A DNA stretch of 64,000 nt from Clitoria ternatea (lineage: Eukaryota; Streptophyta; Magnoliopsida; Fabales; Fabaceae): positions 95,426,001 through 95,490,000 of the forward strand of contig CM075676.1 of NCBI GenBank assembly GCA_037962975.1, in the 5' to 3' direction. Shown here in pieces: positions 49,542 through 61,200 of this stretch (position 1 is its first letter; every line of letters starts with the position of its first letter). Under the pieces are notes generated by a model that was given only the letters and a program-made list of their open reading frames with translations, searched no databases and was not told the origin of the DNA. Made by a program: the position numbers and the translations under genes.

Positions 49542-50200
49542 AACATATGAATGTAAAGATACATTAACAGATACTGTAATTAACATATGCTTAACATTAA
49601 TACTTTGAGTTATAAATTAAACATTAACATACAATACAAATTCAAACAACAAACAAGCATTCTATGCATTCTAATGTTCTCCTTTGAGTGATACATTAAT
49701 ACACAAACACATAATAATGCTAAATATTAACATTATTTGGTAAGATATATGCATTAATTAAAAATACTTATTATCTTTGGATATATAAATAAAGCTAATA
49801 ATGCATACTCACTACCAACAATCATATCCATTAATTATAAGAACAACTAATCAACCTTTGGATGATCTATAAATGCCTTATAATAATGAACCTCAATTAA
49901 CTCATAGACTAATAATTTATAATTAAGCATATATTCTATGGGTAATTGAAATAAAATTCATCATTAATTTGGAATTAAATAAAACATAAAGATTTGACCA
50001 CTTTGGTGGTGATTACAAATCTATCACACATTTAATCCCAAAATAACTCATAATTCATGAGCAAAATATATACACATACTGTAATAGTGGGTATTAGTTG
50101 AGTGAGACTAAGTTCCCTTAATTCTAGTTTTATAATTTCTTGATCAATTACATTGCAACCAATTCACGTGAAATTGAAACTCACGTATAGGAAAATTCTG
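49542..50200 (-). other. Leader or LTR-derived part of the inverted copia segment
   Basis: This AT-rich stretch lies upstream of the minus-strand gag start and continues in that orientation without coding sequence. It fits a copia leader and LTR remnant. No primer-binding site was found with confidence. Confidence 0.4.
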
Positions 50201-50214
50201 AATTTCAATTCAAG

Positions 50215-52300
50215 ATTTTAGTAAATAGTAATTTGAAATTAACATGACATGGAAGCCTTCAACATTTTTGTTTAAGGATGCAATTAATAAAGATGAAATT
50301 CTTTTGGATTTAAATTTTATTGATCTAAGAGTATGTGTGGATTGTATTAAAGGCAAACAAACAAAACACAAAAAGAAAGGAGCCAAAAGAAGCACTCAGT
50401 TTCTTGAAATTATACACATGTAACATAGGTGGACCTTTTGATGTAAATTCTTTCAATAAAGAAAAGTACTTTATCACTTGTATTGACGATTTTTCACGTT
50501 ATGGGCATGTCTATTTACTACATGAGAAATCTCAAGTAGTTAATGCCTTGGAAATTTATATAAATGAAGTAGAAATGCAGTTAGATAGAAAGGTGAAAAT
50601 TTTTAGGTAAGATAGAGGCGGTAAGTATTATGGAAGATATGATAAAAGTGGAAAATACCCTGGTTCATTTGCTATGTTCCTTGAGAAATGTGGTATTTGT
50701 GTTCAATACACAATGTCAGGTACACCACAACAAAATAGTGTGTCAAAAAGGTGTAATCGAACCTTAATGGATATGGTTAGGAGCATGTTACGTAATTCAT
50801 CTTTACCTGTATCATTGTGGATGTATGCTTTACAAACTATCATGTATTTGTTAAACAAGGTTCTTAGTATAGTAGTTCAAAAGACACCTTTTGAATTATG
50901 AACAGGTAGGAAACCCAGTTTAAGTAAGACACCTGCATGTTTAGGGTTGTCAAGTAAAAATTAGAATATACAATCCACAAGAAAAAGAAACTGGATGCAA
51001 GAACAATAAGTGGATATTTCATCGATTGTCTAGTAAAATCAAAAGGGTATATGTTTTACTGTCCTACCTATAAGAATTATTGAAACTAGATATACTCGTT
51101 TCATTGAGAACGGTGAAACCAGTAGGAGTGAAACTTCACCAAATGTAGAGATTAAGGAAATTAGAGTACAAGTTCCTTTAACTAGTACCTCTACTTCAAA
51201 GAATCAAGAAGAATAACAAATTAATGATCCTGAGATTAACAATGAACCTATAGTAGAACAACCACGAGAAATAATATTAAGAAGATCACAAAGAGAAAGG
51301 AAATATGCTATTTCAAATAATTATGTGGTTTATCTACAAGAGTCAAAAAATGACTTAGGCATTGATAGTGATCCAGTCTCATTTTTAGAAGCCATTAACA
51401 GTGATAATTCTGATAAGTGGTTAGATGCCATAAAATATGAGATTAAATCAATGGCACAAAATGATGTATGGGATCTTATAGAACTGCCAAAAGGATGCAA
51501 GAGAGTTTGGTGTAAATGGGTCTTTAAGACTAAGCATGACTCTTATAGTAATATCTAACATTACAAGGCTCGACTTGTTGAAAAAAGGTTTTACTAAAAA
51601 AGATGACATTGACTATATATAAGGAAACATTTTCTCTAGTTTCTAAGAAAGATTGTTTTAGAATTATCATGACACTAGTAGCTCATTATGATCTTGAGTT
51701 GCATCAAATAGATGTTAAAACTGCCTTTCTGAATGGACCAACAGTCATTGAAGAAGGAAAGGAATATATGACCTATAAACTTAAGAAATCAATATACAGA
51801 CTTAAACAAGCTTCCCGACAATGATATCTTAAGTTCAATGATACTATTGTGTCCTTTGGATTTAAGAAAAACACTATTGATCGGTGTATATATCTGAAGG
51901 TCAACAGGAACAAGTTTATATTTCTAATTTTGTATGTTGATGATATCATGCTTGTAACTAATGATTTTGGTCTATTAAGTGAGATTAAGAATTTTCTCTC
52001 TAACAACTTTGAAATGAAAGATATGAGTGAGGCAGGCTATGTAATAGGAATAGAAATATTGTGTGATAGATCACTGTTAGGCTTATCCCAGAAAACATAT
52101 ATTAATAAAGTTTTAGAGAAATTCAAAATAGATAAATGTTTAATATCTCTCATTCTAATACAAAAAGAAGAAAAATTTAGTCTTATGCAATGTTCAAAGG
52201 ATGGTTTAGAATGGAAGCAGATGGAAAACATCCCTTATGCATTTGTTATTGGGAGTTTAATGTATGTTCAAACATGTGGAAAGCCATATAATAATGAGTT
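50215..52300 (+). pseudogene. Copia integrase and reverse transcriptase, decayed
   Basis: Plus-strand frames give CVDCIKGKQTKHKKKGAKRS, then integrase words (YFITCIDDFSRYGHVYL, TPQQNSVSKRCNRTLMDMV). RT words follow: DKWLDAIKYEIKSM, WVFKTKHD, IDVKTAFLNG, LYVDDIMLVTND and YINKVLEKFKID. The frame has many stops and shifts (for example near 50608, 50899, 51557 and 51822) and ends soon after GSLMYVQTC, so RNase H and the 3' end are missing. It is dead. It resembles the same copia lineage as the opposed gag. Confidence 0.85.
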
Positions 52301-53319
52301 TACTTGGTCTTGTGATTTTTTCTTAATTTGTTTTGTGAAAAAAAATGATTTCTTTTCACCTAAAGAAAACTCTACCTCCTCAGGCCATTCAAATAAAGAT
52401 CAAACCCCATTCTCCCCAACCTTTCACATTGCAAATGTCAAAATCAAAAACTTTTGAATCGCATGTTGCGCTTCTCACCACTGATCGTGTGTCTCGCCAT
52501 TGTCAGGTTGCATGTTTACCCTTGCTCCCTCTCTCCGTCATGCCACACGTCTCCACCTTTGTTAGTGGACTTCCATTATGTGATTTGTGAGAGCCTGACA
52601 ATCCGTATAACAAATACGACGATCTTGTTGCTTCCAGTTTACAGTCACTCCTTAGAAAGGTGCACATTGAACACTTAATATTGATATGGTTCGATTTGTT
52701 ATTTAATGCGGATGAGTTTGATTTTTTTTTTAGCGAGATACACATTGCACATTGATAGAACATTGAACAAATGTGATAAACTGATATGCACATTGATTTG
52801 TTGTGAACATTGCATGTGTGTTATCATAATATATTATGAATACTGTGATAATGTGACATGCACCATATATATTGAAGTTGAACACTGCGAGTCTATGATA
52901 AACTGATATGTTAATTTATTATGAACAATTGATATTTACAATCATTTTTAGAATTTTGAAATATGAAATATATGAATTATGTAGACTATGTAGAATTTAT
53001 TATGAATTATGTAATATATGAATTATGTAATATGAAATATATGAAATATGTAAACCATATCAATATTAAGTCTATGTAGAATTTATTATGAATTATGTAT
53101 TTTTTTAAAAAAAATTAAAATAGATTGAGTCAAACAATTTAATTAATAATTTAATTAGTTTGATGATTAACTTAATGTCTTAATCAATCCAGTTTTAATA
53201 ACTTTATTTTTTGTTTGACAAAAAAAATCTCAATTTTTTTTATGAAAGGTCCATGTTTTTGTGTATGCGCTCTGAGTTCTTGATGTGAGCAGTAAGATTT
53301 AGTTTTTTTTGGTAGGATT
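52301..53319. other. Non-coding sequence, partly low complexity
   Basis: No gene is recognised. From about 52900 to 53100 the words GAATTATGTA and GAAATATATG repeat irregularly. A TIR-like word CCAGTTTTAATAACTTT occurs near 53190. Confidence 0.45.
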
Positions 53320-54167
53320 TAGTTTTTTTGGTTAAAATGGATGTACATTGATAAAAGTCGAGAGGCCAGAAAACAGAAGGCTCTTGATTATAGCAAAGAG
53401 CAAAGAAAAGGCCATAAGCCTAATAAAGAACACAACAATACAAGGCCAATAAAGATGGAAACAAAGCATGGGCCTGCTTGTGCCGAAAGCAACAAAGAAC
53501 CTAGGGCCCAACTCGGATAGAGTACCCCAACCAAGGAAGGGGAAATCTACGCGAGTTGCTCCCAGAAAAACACATCGAACCCCTAAAAGCTAAGGATACA
53601 AAACAACGACGATAGGGATGAAGCACATTTCAACCTGAGCTGCGATGGAGGATATTCCGTTTGTCCTCTGCGAGAGTTTTCCTCAAACACAAAGGAGGGG
53701 AGATCCATCAATTTCTCCTGAGAGATTGAGTTCTGGTCAAGAAGGCCACCGAATGCGCTACACAATTAGCTTCTCTCTTAGAGTGAACCTGCACGAGGCA
53801 AAGGAATTCCTCAGGTAAGAAATATCTTTAATTATGCCTTCAATTTCTCCCAATTTACTATCCCCCTACAAGCTTTGATAAGGTTCAAATTGTCTGATTC
53901 AAAGATAATGTTTTCCCATCCAAGGTTGTGGGCAAGGATCACCGCCTCTCTTATGCCGAAAACTTTTACATGCAAAACATTAGGGGCCCAGAAACTAGAA
54001 GATTGTCCAAAGATAATATCACCCAGATGGTCCCTAGCTATCATACCCGAGAAGGCTTTCTGAGATAGCTTACACCAGGAGGCATCAGTGTTGATCTTAA
54101 TTTTACCTTGAGGGGGGTCTCCAAGACGAATGAAAAGGTTGAGAAAGTAATTTAGAATTATTGGCTT
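53320..54167 (-). pseudogene. LINE 3' part with RNase H-like domain, truncated
   Basis: On the minus strand, KIKINTDASWCKLSQKAFSG is followed by MIARDHLGDIIFGQSS, REAVILAHNLGWENIIFESD and LNLIKACRG. This is the RVT_3 type RNase H found at the end of plant LINE polyproteins, with D, E and D catalytic positions. After a stop and frame changes, REANCVAHSVAF gives the C-terminal helix. A probable 3' tail rich in A lies near 53320-53345. The upstream part was cut off by the gypsy insertion at 54168. Confidence 0.7.
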
Positions 54168-54339
54168 TGTAACATCCCTGTTTTTAGAAACAGTTTTACC
54201 CTTGTAATTTTTGAATTATGGAAGATTTGTAAGTAAGAATAAGTCAATATATACCCTATGGATGGTCTGTGGTATCTCAGAAATGTCATTTTTATGCATA
54301 ATAATGGAATTTATATGGACCATTAGTGAAATTATGCAA

Positions 54340-55230
54340 AAACCGAGTGAAAAAGGGCTCTGTTCTGAGTAACAGAGAGAAATTCCGAGTGAACAATTAG
54401 CTATTCCGAGTGAAGGATGGAATTCCGAGTCAGTGTCATGTTTTCCGAGTAAAACATGACTGAGAGGGCTACCACCGAGTGGAGTCCTGACCTGAGAAGC
54501 AATTCTGAGTGAAGTGTGTTCAAGAGAACCATTTCTGGGTGAAATTCCGAGTCAAAACACCCTGGAATGACTCGTTTCCGAGTCAAACCTTGCCCAATGC
54601 TTCTTTTCCAAAGGAAATTTCTCTGATTGAAGTATTCCGAGTGAAAGAATGCATATATACTTATGTTTATGTTGATTTGATACTTCCTACCGACTGGAAT
54701 GTGTTGTGGAATCAATTGGGAAGGATTCCAAATGGTTTCGTATGTGTTTTGCTTAGGAAACCGAGTGGAAAATGGTAGAGGGAGCCCATTCTGAGAGAAA
54801 TGTAAGAGGTTGAACCATTTCCGAGTGAGATATACTCTACTGGACCAAAACCGAGTGAGACTCGTATGTGTAGGTCTTGTTCCGAGAGGTAATGGCTTAA
54901 ATAAACCTTAATTTGGAAATATAGTTGAAGAAGTTGGTCTAAGCCGAGTGAACCAAGTGAATGAAGACTCGGATTTCCGAGTGAAAACTCTGAGAAAGAG
55001 AGAACTCGGTCTGGACAGATATTACCGAGTGAAAAACCGAGTACCTGAGTCGGTTTCAAAGGAATTCTGAGCGAGGACTTGAAGACTCGCTCAAGAGAGT
55101 CGGATTCCGCTTGAGCGAGAAGGACCCCTGATGCATATTTCTCTACTTCGCTCAAGCGAGCAAATCACGCTCAAGCGAGCCTTGTATTTGTTGGCTCGGA
55201 AGAAGAATTCCAGTCGGCATAGTGGTTAAC
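54340..55230 (+). repeat. TTCCGAGTGA motif block, forward orientation
   Basis: Many copies of CCGAGTGA, CCGAGTGG and CCGAGTCA at irregular spacing, with the CGCTCAAGCGAG palindrome cluster at the right end (about 55087-55180). Confidence 0.8.
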
Positions 55231-55369
55231 CGAGTGGAATTTTCACTCGGTATTCAATGTCAGTTTTGCGTGTTGACTTCAATTTTGTCTTTTAATGCTT
55301 ATTTTAATTCAATCATGCGCACTATAGCTAGTAGGCGGCCAGAAATGGGCACTGACATAGCCTACCTCC

Positions 55370-55378
55370 TTATTTAAA
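55370..55378 (+). promoter_or_regulatory. Candidate LTR TATA-like box
   Basis: TATTTAAAT precedes a CA-rich stretch that looks like a plant 5' leader. A second TATTTAAA lies about 100 bp further on. The real start is not known. Confidence 0.35.
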
Positions 55379-56089
55379 TCTCCACTGACACTCCATTAAC
55401 ACTCCACTAAAAATCCACTAGCAGCCCACTCACAAAAGCTGTTCCCCATTTAGTTTTCCACTTACTCTCTCATTATTTAAACCAGTGCGATGACTCTTAG
55501 AGAACACACACACACGAAACACAACCACAAACACATCTCTGTTATCATTTCCCCTTCCTGCAAACTTCTTCCTCTCTCCTTTCTTGTCTCTCTCACTCGG
55601 ATTTGAAGAAGGACAGTGAAGGGAACCTTTTATCCTCATCCAGGAACTCCATCAAGGTAAGGGGGTATATTCTTGGGTGCTCTGTGGGAAAATCGAGTGA
55701 AGGAAAGGGTTAAGAAACTTGTTCCTCACCTTTCCAGGACAGATTCAGTGTTGTGTGAATTAAATGCTTTAATTGTTACTATTTGTATATATATATATTT
55801 GTTACTAAATGCATATAATCAGTGATGAATTGTGAAATGATATGAACTGTATTGGACTGAAAATACTAAGAATCATGGGTACTGTGTGATTTCCAGTGAA
55901 GAATTGTGAATAGAAGATGAATTTAATGATAATAAGCTCTGTTTCGATACCAATCCGACCGATTCTACATCATTTCAATTAGTTTACATAATAATAATAA
56001 TTTCAAATAGATTCTGAATTAAATATCTGTTTGTATAAACTGACCAGATCATCTAAAAGTACATCATTTCAATCGGTTTTTACCTTACA

Positions 56090-56830
56090 ATAACAGTTTT
56101 CATTCGGACATAACATTTGTCACTCGGAAAACATCCTATTTCTCTCGGACAGCATCTTCCCAGTTTTATTTTACTCAGAAAACTCTTCCAAAAACATATT
56201 TCACTCGGAAAACAGTTTAGCTTCACTCATGAAACCCTTTTTCAGTGATTTAACTCGGTAAATACCTTAATTTCACTCAGAAAAACTCATCAGTGTGATT
56301 CTACTCGGATTTATAATCATTTCACGTATAAAACTCCTTTTCAGTCAGAATTTACCCAGGAAATAATTAAATTCACTCAGAAAACTGCTCCTTCATTATG
56401 TTTCACTCGGAAAGCATTTTAACTTCATTTAGAAAACTCATTCAGTTTGATTTCACTCGGATTCAGAATTGTTTTACTCAGAAGACCCCCTCAGCTTAAT
56501 TTTATTTGAAATCCTGCTTATTTCACTCGAAATTTTATTTATTGCACTCGGTATTAAACCTATTTTACTCAGAAAGCTTGGATATCAACATTTCCACTCA
56601 GATATAACTTGTTTTAATCAGAAAAATCATTTTCACTCGGAATCAAACCTGTTTCAGTCGGAAAACAGCTTTCCAGTGCAATTTCACTCGGATTTTTAGC
56701 CAGATCGTTTGGAAAACTCTTCTCAGTATGATTCCACTCGGAATCATACTTATTTCACTCGGATTTACCCTTGTTCCACTCGGAAAACCTTGTTTCTAAT
56801 GTTTTTCGCTTGGATTTTCATTTAGAAACT
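56090..56830 (+). repeat. TCACTCGGAA motif block, inverted orientation
   Basis: TTTCACTCGGAAAAC and variants recur at close spacing. They are the reverse complement of the block at 54340-55230. Confidence 0.8.
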
Positions 56831-58102
56831 ATTCTTTAATTTTATTTTGGGAAGTTATAATTATTATTATCATTCTTATTCTATTATTATTATTATTCTA
56901 ATTATCATCAATCTTAATATTGTTATTATTATTGTTAGTTTTATTGTTATTAACATTGTTAACGTCTTAATTATGAGTAATTACATAAAGAATATATTAT
57001 TTTACTCTTTATACAAAATATAATTTTAACCAAGATATAATAGATATATTTCTAAAAATAATAAACGAATATCTTACAATGTTTAAATAATTGATGGAAT
57101 TCAAAGAGCTTGGGAATGATATGATGAGACTGGAAACACATAAGATACCCAGGGATCTAATGATAAAAAATAATGCATTTCGCATCATGAAAATATTTTT
57201 GAAGAAGAAAAACTAGAGCATACACCTGGTACGCTGGAGGACATTCACGTTCGATCTCAGTAGAAGAATCTTGGGAGTACAACTGGAACGGCAACCCAAT
57301 GGCATCAGAGTCGCGCCTGATAGCCGGGTGAGACGATGTAATTCTGGTGTACTTCGACTAAATGACGGGATGTATCTATGATCGTGGAGAGCCAAGTCCT
57401 AAGATGAAATGATATATATAATGATGAGAACCTGTGAGTTTATTCATACCATATGATAAAAGAAAGGGGACTTGGTGAGCTCCGATCGCTCTAGAATGGA
57501 AACGTTATGCCCAAGAGACAACTTGAGCAGGATGGATTCCAAAGAATGAAAGAATGATGATGATGGATTGATTTATTGGGCCCATATGCATCATGAGACT
57601 TAATCAAAGATAAATTATAATAAAATTCAATTCATGCATTTTCATGACAACATGCTTGATTGTTAATTGTATAAACTATGTGATATTAATTGTTAACTGG
57701 ATTATGTCCGCACCGGATTAACCAATCAGGGTCTTGGGTTATACTCACCCTTACTGTTGATATTTCAGAGGAATTAGGAAATCAAGAACCCGAGTATGAA
57801 GAACAGCAATATGCTGAACCAAATAAGAACGCTCCTTAAATAGAATATAAGTAGCTGAATATTGATGGATGACTGTATAATATTTAAGGGTGCCTGCGTG
57901 CCCCATTCTGTTAAGAGTACAATTACTTGCAGTTTGTGAATGACTATGTGATCTATATAATATTGCTTCCACTGATATGCCATCATTTTATTTTATTTTT
58001 TTAAAAAAATATTCACTTTTTCTAAAAACTGTTAACACTCTCAGTTAAATAGAATGAACCTACAGAAGGGTTTGTCTTATCTAACCAAGGGTGTTACAAA
58101 GG

Positions 58103-58112
58103 TGGTATCAGA
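58103..58112 (+). promoter_or_regulatory. Primer-binding site of the gypsy element
   Basis: TGGTATCAGA, matching initiator tRNA-Met, lies four bases after the LTR end. Confidence 0.85.
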
Positions 58113-58265
58113 TTAAGCTTGGGGAGTAGGCCATTAGGTTTCCACGTACTCTGATAGAAATATTGAACAGTCCATAACACTCCTAAGACTAGAACTCCTA
58201 TGTGGAATACTCCACATAACATATATCTTGAATCTTTTTGTTGATATTCTTTCAGCAAAATTCCA

Positions 58266-61200
58266 ATGGCACGCCAAAATAACGATCATGTGATGGAGGA
58301 TCTTTTTACCAGAATTGTGGAGGTAATAGAACGACAGGAGTTACCTCATACTTCTGCTAGGCAAAGCCTAGGACTAGCTGACTTTCAGAGGAACAATCCC
58401 ACACAATTCAAGGGAGGCTTTGATCCAGAGGGAGCACAACTATGGATTGAGCACCTTGAAAAGATTTTTGCTGCTATGCGATGCTCTGACGAGGACAGGG
58501 TAACTTTTGCCGTCTTCATGCTGGTTGCGGAAGCAGAACACTGGTGGACTCATGCCAGAATTAGATTAACAGCTGATGGACGTGTCTTCACTTGGGGATG
58601 ATTCAGGATAGAGTTTCTCGCCAAATACTTCCCCGAAGATATAAGGAGGCAAAAAGAGCAGGAATTCTTTAATTTGAAACAAGGCAATATGACTGTTGGG
58701 GAGTTCGCTGCTAAGTTTGATGAGCTGGCAAAATGTTGTCCCTACTACACCCACATGGGAGAAGCGTCAAGATGCGCAAAGTTTGAAGCAGGATTGCGAT
58801 AGGAAATTCGCCAAGCTATATGTTGTCAACAGATCACGCAATTCTCTGTTTTGGTTGACCGATGCCGCATCTTTGAAAATACCTCTAATCTTCGACGACC
58901 TGGAACGTCCAGTCATGGCCCCGAGCGACGGATGCCAGACCAACAACAAAGAAGGGATTTTCAAGGGGATCGACCATATTCCCGACCACCTTACTCAGCC
59001 AACCGAATTCCTTTAAAGGATCAAGGGAACAATAGGAGCTTGAAATGCTATATCTGTGGAGGGCCACATATGGCAGTAAATTGTAGAACCTGCACAATTT
59101 GTGGACGGACTGGACATCGTGATGTTGACTGTTGGTTCAAAAATACTAACAACCAACAACAGATGACTCAAAGGCAAGTAGTGCGACCAACAGGCCAAGG
59201 GAATAGGGGACCTGCTACAAATACCCCTGCAAATAATGCCCCGAAAATGCAGAATGTTCACCGCAACAACAACTTCAACCAGAACAATAATCCTGGAAGG
59301 CCCGGAAACAACTCAACTGGAAGGCCAGGAGGAAATGCCAGAGTTTTTACCATGAATGGTGCGGAGATATCACAAGAGAACGATCTTATGCAAGGTACAT
59401 GCTTTATAGGAAATACCCTATTAAATGTATTATATGATTCTAGAGCCACTCATTCTTTTATATATGAGGATTGTGTAAAACATTTAAAGCTACCTACAAC
59501 CTCTCTGCCCAATCAGATGATTGTCACAACTGCCGCCAATAAGCCCATTTACCCTACTTGCATATGTCTAGAATGCCCTCTCAACATCGAAGGAAAAGTT
59601 TATCAAGTAGACCTGATATGTTTACCTTTGATTGATCTAGACATTGTTCTAGGGATGAATTGGCTTACTGCCAATCATATTCTTATTGACTGTCATAATA
59701 AATCTATCTCTCACGGGTCTACTACATCTGAATGTGATCAAGTCACTGATTCTTGCCCTGTTAGCTCAGAAAAGGTAATTCCAGCAAAAGAAGTCCAACT
59801 ATACATGATTCTTACTAAATCTGAAAGTAAGGCTACTTCTCAAATTGACCAGATTCCTGTTGTTCAGGAATTTCCAGAAGTTTTTCCTGATGATATACTA
59901 GAGCTACCACCAGAGCGAGAAATTGAGTTCAGTATTGATATTATACCGGGTACGGGACCAATCTCTATTGTTCCTTACCGAATGTCACCCAAGGAACTCA
60001 GTGAACTTAAAGAACAAATAGAAGAACTTTTAGAGAAGGGAATGATTAGACCCAGTGTCTCACCTTGGGGAGCACCAGTTCTTCTAGTCAAAAAGAAGGA
60101 TGGTAGTATGCGGTTATGTGTTGACTATCATCAGTTGAATAAAGCTACGATCAAGAACCGATACCCTTTCCCAAGAATTGATGATTTGATGGACCAATTA
60201 CGAGGAGCCACTATCTTCTCGAAAATTGATCTGCGATCAGGCTATCATCAAATCAGAGTGAAGAAAGATGATGTACCCAAAACAGCATTCAGAACACGAT
60301 ATGGGCACTATGAGTATCTTGTTATGCCCTTTGGAGTTACCAATGCACCTGCTGTCTTTATGGGATACATGAATTGAATCTTCCATGAGTACTTGGACAA
60401 ATTTGTAGTAGTATTCATTGACGACATTCTTGTCTACTCCAAGAGCCATGAGGAACATAAGGAGCATCTCCGAATTGTTCTAAATACTTTGCGTGCAAGA
60501 CAATTGTACGCCAAGTTTTCAAAATGTGAATTCTGGTTGACTGAAGTGAAATTTTTGGGACATGTCATCTCCAAAGAAGGAATTGCTGTAGATCCTACAA
60601 AGGTAGAAGCCGTACTAAATTGGGAACAACCCAAGAATGTGACGGAAATCCGCAGTTTCCTTGGACTGGCTGGATATTATCGTTGATTCATCGAGAATTT
60701 CTCTCGAATTGCAGCACCTTTAACTAGGTTGACTCGTAAAGATCAACCATTTGAATGGACTGACAAATGCGAAAGCAGTTTTACGGAGTTACGCCAACGA
60801 CTCACTAGTGCACCTGTCTTGATGTTGCCAGATCCTGCCAAGCCATATGAAGTGTATTGTGATGCGTCAAGACAAGGACTAGGATGTGTCCTAATGCAAG
60901 AAAGAAAGGTTGTTGCTTATGCTTCAAGACAGCTAAGAACGCATGAAGTTAATTATCCCACACATGATTTGGAATTAGCTGCAGTTGTGTTTGCCTTGAA
61001 AATCTCGAGACACTACTTGTATGGTACATACTTTGAAGTCTTCAGTGATCATAAGAGCTTGAAGTATCTATTCGACCAGAAAGAGTTGAATATGCGACAA
61101 CGTAGGTGGATGGAATTCATCAAGGATTATGATTTCGAACTCCGATATCATCCTGGAAAAGCAAATGTTGTGGCTGATGCACTCAGCAGAAAGGCTTTAC

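Larger units (their letters stand above)
54168..58098 (+). repeat. 5' LTR, 3931 bp
   Basis: It starts TGTAACATCCCTG and ends AAGGGTGTTACA, matching the 3978-bp solo LTR at 26468. The left third carries forward CCGAGTGA motifs (54340-55230), the middle a TATTTAAAT-rich promoter-like region and candidate splice donor, and the right third inverted TCACTCGG motifs (56090-56830). Confidence 0.95.
55657..58255 (+). other. Candidate leader intron from LTR to gag
   Basis: The donor AAG|GTAAGG at 55657 is conserved in the solo LTR (27776). The acceptor TTCTTTCAG ends at 58255, ten bases before the gag ATG, after a T-rich tract. Splicing would remove 2599 nt, including the inverted motif block and the primer-binding site. 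This is inferred from sequence alone. Confidence 0.4.
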
